64,000 nucleotides of DNA from Vibrio sp. 16 (GTDB taxonomy: Bacteria > Pseudomonadota > Gammaproteobacteria > Enterobacterales > Vibrionaceae), in assembly GCF_963681195.1 (NCBI RefSeq), contig NZ_OY808998.1, positions 1,467,399-1,531,398 of the forward strand. The letters run 5' to 3'. Numbering within the stretch: the stretch's first letter is position 1; every line of letters starts with the position of its first letter. The position numbers and the translations under genes were made by a program. Shown one piece after another: positions 58,141 to 64,000 of the stretch. Under the pieces are notes generated by a model. The model was not told the origin of the DNA and did not search any database. It saw nothing but the letters and a program-made list of their open reading frames with translations.

Positions 58141-59569
58141 AAGGTATCTCCAAAATAAACGTTGTTGGTGGACCTATCAGGGTCATTTTGCCTCCCATTC
58201 TATCCACCATAGATTCAACGATAGTTAAACCTAGACCAAGACCACTTTTGCTCACGAAAGGCTTGCGTAAGTGACGCCAATCTTTCTTACTAAGTTGGCC
58301 TTGATCTATAACTTTTACCATGAGCGTTTTTTCTCCAGTGAGCACCTCTAGAGTCACTGGCGCCACGCCATACTTCACCGCATTACGTATCAAGTTATCG
58401 ATACAAGTGCCTAGCCAATATACATTGAGCTTGGCGGCAACGTCCTGATTGATGGTGAACTCGACGTTGCCATTAAATTCTTCTTCTACTTTGTACTCTA
58501 ACCACTCTTGGACAGATGGTACCCAATCTGTTGCGAGTGGTTTGTTATCTGACTGCAAATAGTCTTTACTCGCCTCTGCGAGTTGCCTTAGCCGTCGAGA
58601 ATCTTCACACAATCTGCGAAACTCATCGTAAAGTGATTCAGGAAGCTTCTCAAACTCACGCCTAAATCCTTCAACGGTCAATGATAAGCTGGCAATCGGA
58701 GTTCGGAGTTCATGCGTCAAGATTTGAAGTATCAACATTCGGCTCTTCATTTCCTGTCGTTTCGTGTTCCACCGATACACTGACCAACCGAGGACCAATA
58801 AAATGTTTGCAATCACTAGGGCGACCATGCTTATGCGCAAAATGTCGGAATGATCCTCAACGCTCCAGCATAGATTACCGCGTTGCACAAAACAGCTAGT
58901 GGATGAGCTTCTCAGATCGAAAGATAGCCCTGCACTATTAATGTGCTGCTTCCAAATTTTTTCTGGGAAGACTAAATAGCTATCGTTTTGACGCAACCAA
59001 AGCTCATTTTGTTCCAAAAACATGCTGGCACCAGCGATTAATGAGAGCATCGTCTCTTCATTCATGCTTTGTAAGCGACCGAGTAAAGAGTTAATGGGTG
59101 CCGCTGGGCGCTCTTTGATATGCATGTATTGCTGCAATGCTTCCTGTTTGTCAGGATGAACTGCGACATAGCGACTTGCATAAGTGCCACCACCTGGGTG
59201 GATAAGCGTACTTCTCGCGAACCATTTAGCGCTTAGTGTATTGCCTTTACACATCGCTCTCGTGAACACCAATGGCTCAGTGATCAAAGGGCTTAAAGGC
59301 AGCTTACCGGTACATTTTTTGGCAAGCGCGTACAATCGTTGAATATCACGTAAAGGGTACACAGAAGTCTGCGGAAGCATCGACTCTGGAGTCAGCAAGC
59401 GAGTCGGATAATCAGACTGGAGGTTGCGAATATCATAAGACTCGATTGCCTGTGACTCGTCAAATAGGTCAACGAACTTGTCGATCCTTTCTGGCAGTGA
59501 ATCCGCATAGGCGGCACTCGCGCTAAAGCCAACGAAGAATAAGGCGGTTTTTAGTACAGTCTTAATCAA
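58115..59569 (-). CDS. vxrA: Sensor histidine kinase VxrA
   Basis: 484 residues. Signal/first membrane segment (1-22), a periplasmic DUF3404-type sensor domain to about 240, second membrane segment 245-266, H-box LTHELRTPIASLSL with phosphoacceptor H286, N-box NLIRNAVKYG, and G-box SGLGLGLTIVESMVDRMGG. There is no HAMP domain. First gene of the leftward vxr operon, followed closely by vxrB, C, D and E. Known role in V. cholerae is detection of beta-lactam-type wall stress. Confidence 0.9.
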   Translation of the reverse strand: MIKTVLKTALFFVGFSASAAYADSLPERIDKFVDLFDESQAIESYDIRNLQSDYPTRLLTPESMLPQTSVYPLRDIQRLYALAKKCTGKLPLSPLITEPLVFTRAMCKGNTLSAKWFARSTLIHPGGGTYASRYVAVHPDKQEALQQYMHIKERPAAPINSLLGRLQSMNEETMLSLIAGASMFLEQNELWLRQNDSYLVFPEKIWKQHINSAGLSFDLRSSSTSCFVQRGNLCWSVEDHSDILRISMVALVIANILLVLGWSVYRWNTKRQEMKSRMLILQILTHELRTPIASLSLTVEGFRREFEKLPESLYDEFRRLCEDSRRLRQLAEASKDYLQSDNKPLATDWVPSVQEWLEYKVEEEFNGNVEFTINQDVAAKLNVYWLGTCIDNLIRNAVKYGVAPVTLEVLTGEKTLMVKVIDQGQLSKKDWRHLRKPFVSKSGLGLGLTIVESMVDRMGGKMTLIGPPTTFILEIPCETDTASR

Positions 59570-59674
59570 TGCAAAAGTTCGCTAAATCAGTGGTTTAGGT
59601 AAAGAGTAGAACATTATGACAAAATTATAAATCCGAATTGTGATATCTGTGTCAATAATGTTAGCGGCAAAATG

Positions 59675-59704
59675 AAAGAAGCCAGCAATGGCTGGCTTCT
59701 TTTA
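59675..59704 (-). terminator. Terminator of the pntAB operon
   Basis: AAAGAAGCCAGC (59675-59686), loop AATG, GCTGGCTTCTTT (59691-59702). It lies 14 bases past the leftward pntB stop and before the vxrA promoter region. Confidence 0.88.
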
Positions 59705-59717
59705 CTAAACGAACATG

Positions 59718-61112
59718 TTACAGAGCTTTCGAAATCGCGTCCACACTATCTTTCGCATCACCAAATAGCATTTGAGTGTTTTCTTTAAAGAACAGTGGGT
59801 TTTGAACACCTGCATAGCCTGTATTCATTGAACGTTTGAATACGATGACATTCTGAGCGTTCCAAACTTCAAGCACTGGCATACCAGCGATTGGGCTATT
59901 TGGATCTTCAAGTGCCGCTGGGTTAACCGTATCGTTCGCACCAATAACAAGAACGGTATCAGTGTCGCTGAAGTCATCATTGATTTCATCCATTTCCAGA
60001 ACGATGTCATAAGGCACTTTGGCTTCAGCTAGAAGTACGTTCATGTGTCCTGGCAGACGACCGGCTACTGGGTGAATACCAAAACGAACTTCAACACCTT
60101 GAGCTCTCAGTTTTTCAGTAATCTCGTGTACTGGGTACTGAGCCTGCGCAACGGCCATACCATATCCAGGAGTAATGATTACTGACTTTGAGTTCTTAAG
60201 CATTTCTGCAACCTCTTCCGCTGATGTTTCGCGGTGCTCGCCCTGCTCTACATCCTCAGAGATGACGACTTCTTGACCGAAGCCACCAGCAATCACGCTT
60301 ACAAACGAACGGTTCATCGCTTTACACATAATGTACGATAGGATCGCACCTGACGAACCAACCAAAGCACCTGTCACAATCAGAAGATCGTTTGCTAGCA
60401 TAAAGCCGGCTGCTGCTGCTGCCCAACCTGAATAAGAGTTCAGCATTGAGACTACCACAGGCATGTCAGCACCACCGATAGATGCCACCAAGTGGTAACC
60501 AAACGCAAAAGCAATCAACGTCATCACGATTAGAGCGAACATGCTGCCATCGGCTTTAACGAAGTAGATCATTAGCAATGTCGAGATAACAATCGCTGCC
60601 AAGTTCAGCTTGTGTTTGTGCGGAAGATTGAGCGGTGACGATGAAATAACGCCACGAAGTTTACCAAACGCAACCACTGAACCTGTGAAGGTCACAGCAC
60701 CGATGAACACACCTAGGAACACTTCTACCATGTGAATGACATGCGCTGCATGTGCTTCTTGTGCGTTGATCGCTTCCATTACAGGCGGTTCGATGTAGCT
60801 GTTGTAGCCCACCAGAACCGCTGCCATACCAACAAAGCTGTGAAGAATTGCCACCAATTCTGGCATTTCAGTCATTTCTACTTTTTTGGCGTAGTGAATA
60901 CCAATGCCACCACCGATCACCATAGCAACGATAATCCAAGCCAAACCTTGCGAGTCTGGACCAAAGATCGTTGCGATCAATGCGATCGTCATACCTGCGA
61001 TGCCGTAATAGTTACCCGCTTTCGCAGATTCCTGCTTCGACAGACCAGCAAGGCTCAAAATAAAGAATAATGCAGCAACAATATAAGCTGCTTGTACTAA
61101 TCCTGCAGACAT
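59718..61112 (-). CDS. pntB: NAD(P) transhydrogenase subunit beta
   Basis: 464 residues, close to the 462 of E. coli. N-terminal membrane part with about nine helices (domain II) and the C-terminal NADP(H)-binding domain III ([70 protein letters not shown]). With PntA it uses the proton gradient to make NADPH from NADH at the inner membrane. It is 13 bases behind pntA. Confidence 0.96.
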   Translation of the reverse strand: MSAGLVQAAYIVAALFFILSLAGLSKQESAKAGNYYGIAGMTIALIATIFGPDSQGLAWIIVAMVIGGGIGIHYAKKVEMTEMPELVAILHSFVGMAAVLVGYNSYIEPPVMEAINAQEAHAAHVIHMVEVFLGVFIGAVTFTGSVVAFGKLRGVISSSPLNLPHKHKLNLAAIVISTLLMIYFVKADGSMFALIVMTLIAFAFGYHLVASIGGADMPVVVSMLNSYSGWAAAAAGFMLANDLLIVTGALVGSSGAILSYIMCKAMNRSFVSVIAGGFGQEVVISEDVEQGEHRETSAEEVAEMLKNSKSVIITPGYGMAVAQAQYPVHEITEKLRAQGVEVRFGIHPVAGRLPGHMNVLLAEAKVPYDIVLEMDEINDDFSDTDTVLVIGANDTVNPAALEDPNSPIAGMPVLEVWNAQNVIVFKRSMNTGYAGVQNPLFFKENTQMLFGDAKDSVDAISKAL

Positions 61113-61125
61113 TCCTTGTTACTCC

Positions 61126-62676
61126 TTAGTCTTTACGGAACATTTCAAGCATACGCTTGGTCACGGTGAAGCCGCCGAATATGTTGATACTTGCGATCAA
61201 CACTGCGATAAACGCCAAGAACGACACTGCTCCATTTCCTTGTCCGATTTGAAGCAAAGCACCGACGACGATGATACCTGAGATCGCGTTGGTTACTGAC
61301 ATCAAAGGCGTATGCAGTGCGTGTGTAACGTTCCAAACCACGTAATAACCAACAACACATGCCAATACGAATACCGTGAAGTGAGACAAGAACGCAGCAG
61401 GAGCAACGGAAGCGATCCATGCAAAAGCACCAAGACCAACCACTAAACCTGCGATTTTCTTAACTGGTGAAGTGGGTTCTTCGACTTTTGGCTCAGGCTT
61501 CGTTGCTGGCTGAGACGCTTTTTGCTCTGGCTGAGCTGAAACCTGAATTGGTGGCGCAGGCCAAGTGACTTCGCCCTCTTTGACTACTGTCACACCACGT
61601 AAAACGACGTCTTCGAAATTGATATCGATATTGCCATCTTTTTCTTTGCACAGTAGCTTGAGAAGGTTGACTAAGTTCGTTGAGTACAGTTGTGACGATT
61701 GCGTCGGTAATCGACCGACCATGTCTGTGTAACCTACGACTTTAACACCGTTTGCTGTTGTGATGACTTGGTCTGCAACTGTGTATTCGCAGTTACCGCC
61801 ATTGGCCGCAGCTAGGTCGACAATCACACTGCCCGCTTTCATGCTATCAACCATCTCTTTGGTGATGAGTTTCGGAGCAGGTCTGCCTGGGATCAGGGCC
61901 GTAGTGACAATGATGTCGACGTCTTTCGCTTGCGCTGCATAAAGTTCTGCGGCTTTTTTGTTGAACTCGTCTGACATTTCTTTGGCGTAGCCATCGCCGG
62001 CACCTGAATCTTCTTTGAAATCGACTTCAAGGAACTCAGCACCCATCGACTGGACTTGCTCTTTTACCTCTGGTCGAACGTCAAATGCTCGAACAATTGC
62101 ACCTAAGCTTCCCGCCGCACCAATTGCCGCTAAGCCAGCAACACCCGCGCCCGCAACAAGTACTTTTGCTGGTGGTACTTTACCTGCAGCAGTGATTTGA
62201 CCGGTAAAGAAGCGACCAAATTCATGCGCTGCTTCGACGACTGCGCGATAACCCGCAATATTCGCCATAGAAGAGAGTGCATCAAGAGATTGCGCTCTTG
62301 AGATACGTGGCACTGCATCCATCGCCAGCACATTGATGTTTTTGCTTGATAGCTTTTCCATTAACTCAGGGTTTTGAGCTGGCCAGATAAAGCTAACTAA
62401 CGTTGCACCTTCTTTAAGCAGAGCGATTTCATCATTTTGCTCATCAGACAGTGGTGCATTTACTTTTAAGATCAGGTCTGATTGCCAAACTTGCTCTTTA
62501 CTGACGATTGTCGCGCCCGCACTTTCAAATGCAGAGTCGTCAAAACTCGCCAGTTCCCCCGCTCCAGATTCGATAGCTACATCGAACCCCAATTTTAATA
62601 ACTGCTCAACCGACTTTGGCGAAGCAGCCACTCGCGTTTCTCCCGCGAGTATTTCTCTTGGCACACCAATTTGCAT
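61126..62676 (-). CDS. pntA: NAD(P) transhydrogenase subunit alpha
   Basis: 516 residues. Domain I for NAD(H) at 1-380 ([31 protein letters not shown] in position terms 2-33, [33 protein letters not shown]), a Pro/Ala/Lys-rich linker with repeated EQKA and PEP-type segments, then about four membrane helices. Start MQIGVPREI is the family start. Upstream gene of the pntAB operon. Confidence 0.96.
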   Translation of the reverse strand: MQIGVPREILAGETRVAASPKSVEQLLKLGFDVAIESGAGELASFDDSAFESAGATIVSKEQVWQSDLILKVNAPLSDEQNDEIALLKEGATLVSFIWPAQNPELMEKLSSKNINVLAMDAVPRISRAQSLDALSSMANIAGYRAVVEAAHEFGRFFTGQITAAGKVPPAKVLVAGAGVAGLAAIGAAGSLGAIVRAFDVRPEVKEQVQSMGAEFLEVDFKEDSGAGDGYAKEMSDEFNKKAAELYAAQAKDVDIIVTTALIPGRPAPKLITKEMVDSMKAGSVIVDLAAANGGNCEYTVADQVITTANGVKVVGYTDMVGRLPTQSSQLYSTNLVNLLKLLCKEKDGNIDINFEDVVLRGVTVVKEGEVTWPAPPIQVSAQPEQKASQPATKPEPKVEEPTSPVKKIAGLVVGLGAFAWIASVAPAAFLSHFTVFVLACVVGYYVVWNVTHALHTPLMSVTNAISGIIVVGALLQIGQGNGAVSFLAFIAVLIASINIFGGFTVTKRMLEMFRKD

Positions 62677-62907
62677 TAGCTATTCCTTGACTATTCGCAA
62701 CGATATTGTTTTCTTTTTATCCAACCCATTTATACACGCGAAACAACTTGCACCCTATGGACAAATTCTCATTACATATAACCGTTGGTAATGAACCATC
62801 ATGCTTTTAGATTCTTTTTTTACAACCCCTTATGGCAGTGCACAGAGGTCGAACCAGTTGCATGAAATGGGCGTTAAAACAATAGATTAAATTAACTCAC
62901 AAAACAA

Positions 62908-62940
62908 AAAGAGCCATCAGCATAACGGCTAATGGCTCTT
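62908..62940 (-). terminator. Terminator after the HlyU-family gene
   Basis: AAGAGCCAT (around 62909-62917) pairs with ATGGCTCTT (around 62932-62940) with extra pairs inside (AGC with GCT); on the leftward strand a U-rich run follows. About 35 bases past the stop of the gene at 62975. Confidence 0.85.
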
Positions 62941-62974
62941 AAATTTATGATGTTTGTCAACTTGGAATGCTAAA

Positions 62975-63253
62975 TCAATGAAAAATACTGTCGCCCATTT
63001 GATCGATAAACATCTGCGCTTTCTTGAGCATAAACTCATCAGCATCAGATTGGCTGGGTAATACATCCGAACGGATAAAGCGATGTGTTTTGACCTCACC
63101 ATCAATATCCTTGGTAATTCGACCGGCTATGCGAAACTGGCCGTTTTCTGATATCGCCTCTTGGTAGATAAGAAATCCTTTATACTCGATCGGCTCTACT
63201 TGTGCGGGTTGATCAGGTTTCTTTCCACCGAATAAGCGCGAGAATAGTCCCAC
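62975..63253 (-). CDS. HlyU-family (PF10115) small protein
   Basis: 92 residues: MGLFSRLFGGKKPDQPAQVE, then PIEYKGFLIYQEAISENGQFRIAGRITKD, typical of the PF10115 family. The Pfam name HlyU is misleading, since the hemolysin activator HlyU is an ArsR-type protein; this one has no helix-turn-helix I can see. Role unknown. It lies 15 bases behind the ComFB-like gene and probably forms an operon with it. Confidence 0.82.
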   Translation of the reverse strand: MGLFSRLFGGKKPDQPAQVEPIEYKGFLIYQEAISENGQFRIAGRITKDIDGEVKTHRFIRSDVLPSQSDADEFMLKKAQMFIDQMGDSIFH

Positions 63254-63268
63254 AGATGTCTCCTTGTT

Positions 63269-63637
63269 TTACTTGTTTTCTTTGCTAAGGATGGGCTTTT
63301 CGAACCACTCTAGTTCGATGTCGTCATCGAAGTTTGGTTTGCTGAAGATAACTGGCACGTCATCATCACGATTTTTCCTTCTGTCGTCAATGACCATGGT
63401 TTTGGCTGCGATAACGGCATTGAGGGCATACTCTTTCAATGTTACCAGCCTTTCTTCTGGCAGTGCTGATAGAAAATCAATGTCATGTCTTATGTAGACG
63501 GGTCTGAGCTGACTCAATGCTAAACACGCGAGATCCGCCAGTTGTTCATGACTAAAGTGCTCACTGTACTCGGGTTGTGCAAGAACTTGACCGACTAAGG
63601 TCTCCATATAATTGTGAACATCCACACTAATTTGCAT
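63269..63637 (-). CDS. ComFB-like protein
   Basis: 122 residues. VHNYMETLVGQVLAQPEYSEHFSHEQLADLACLALSQLRPVYIRHDIDF matches the late competence ComFB family (in position terms about 7-56), which in some bacteria binds cyclic di-nucleotides. The protein is helical and acidic towards the end. It begins a short leftward operon with the HlyU-family gene. Function in Vibrio unknown. Confidence 0.78.
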   Translation of the reverse strand: MQISVDVHNYMETLVGQVLAQPEYSEHFSHEQLADLACLALSQLRPVYIRHDIDFLSALPEERLVTLKEYALNAVIAAKTMVIDDRRKNRDDDVPVIFSKPNFDDDIELEWFEKPILSKENK

Positions 63638-63849
63638 AAACCGTAACTCCTATTAACGTCCTGTTATTGGTTGAGTGTTTTATGTGTGAGCCAAACTTAG
63701 TACATCGTTGACTAATAGATTTTGGTTATTATTCACGCATACAGACAATTTTCATCTATTAGTTTAGTAAAAAGCTTGGAAATTCATCAAATCAAAGTAT
63801 TCTAAGTGAGTATATTAACCTTTTAATTAGTAGTCTTAGGCTCAACTTA

Positions 63850-64000
63850 ATGTCATTTTCTATCGTCAGTAGTCATTGGTTTCGTTTGCTGTTTCCATTG
63901 ATGCTACTGGCGTTTATCTACTTTGGACTAGATTCTGCAATCGGTTTTACTCAATCTAACTTGGGGATACTGAGTAATCTGCCTTACGTGTTATTTCTTT
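63850..64000 (+). CDS. N-terminus of a membrane protein running off the window
   Basis: Only about 50 codons visible: MSFSIVSSHWFRLLFPLMLL followed by more hydrophobic residues (AFIYFGLDSAIGFTQSNLGI). At least one membrane segment at about 12-30. Could be the membrane part of a sensor or signalling protein, but nothing more can be said from this piece. The ATG is preceded by a weak CTTAGGCTCAACTTA context. Confidence 0.5.
   Translation, partial: MSFSIVSSHWFRLLFPLMLLAFIYFGLDSAIGFTQSNLGILSNLPYVLFL

Noticed and set aside
62975-63253. HlyU, activator of hemolysin
   Set aside because: PF10115 only shares the name; no ArsR-type helix-turn-helix is present.
1-64000. CRISPR arrays, tRNA or rRNA genes, insertion sequences
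   Set aside because: No regularly spaced repeats, no cloverleaf sequence with the usual TTCGA arm, and no transposase reading frame were seen.

Overview
The window is a piece of a Vibrio genome, most likely from the terminus of the second chromosome. Markers are the periplasmic nitrate reductase and NarQ/NarP cluster, the heme receptor with a divergent LysR regulator (hupA/hupR type), an FNT-CBS fusion, and the vxr cell-wall-stress operon next to pntAB. From memory of V. cholerae, ddl, a DUF3319 gene, yciH, vxrE-A and pntBA lie together on chromosome II near its dif site; here the same series is interrupted between yciH and yoaH/vxrE by an insertion.

Left part (1-41010): anaerobic respiration genes (napFDA start, narQP, dcuC), then an EAL protein, a lipase-like protein, a cytochrome b561/YceI pair, a FocA-like channel fused to CBS domains, an OLD-family nuclease (ybjD type), a 5'-nucleotidase-like enzyme, a manganese-type (yybP-ykoY) riboswitch in front of a TerC/Alx transporter, many small conserved Vibrio families, two zinc proteases, an SgrR-type regulator, the heme receptor locus, the protein acetyltransferase PatZ, ddl, a solitary tyrosine recombinase, a DUF3319 gene and yciH. 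Tiny membrane-protein ORFs with good ribosome-binding sites lie at 17672 and 31058.

Central part (41146-53247): an integrated filamentous-phage (inovirus) element bounded by two direct dif-like Xer sites. It has a leftward repressor with an array of three evenly spaced palindromic operators, a rightward morphogenesis block (small ORFs, Rep, RstB-like ssDNA-binding protein, coat protein, pIII, pVI, Zot/pI), an intergenic region with hairpins, and then a cargo block: a hypothetical protein, a membrane-anchored DUF2726 nuclease-like protein and a complete retron of the RT-PtuA-PtuB kind (type I-A). The retron has a near-consensus promoter whose expected start is at the beginning of the msr-msd RNA. 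A leftward DUF3653 regulator closes the element. Just outside the right att site is a short relic of a second, related repressor, suggesting an older tandem integration.

Right part (53340-64000): two overlapping membrane-protein genes of unknown role, then the leftward vxrABCDE operon (sensor kinase, response regulator, DUF2861 protein, TraF-like barrel protein, YoaH), pntAB transhydrogenase, an HlyU-family (PF10115) protein, a ComFB-like protein and the start of a membrane protein running off the window.

The most interesting system is the phage-borne retron. It is a recognisable type I-A retron, so the family is known; the notable point is its carriage as cargo by a dif-integrated inovirus whose repressor reading frame ends inside the recombination site itself. 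Start sites were chosen from ribosome-binding sites and family alignments remembered, not from searches.
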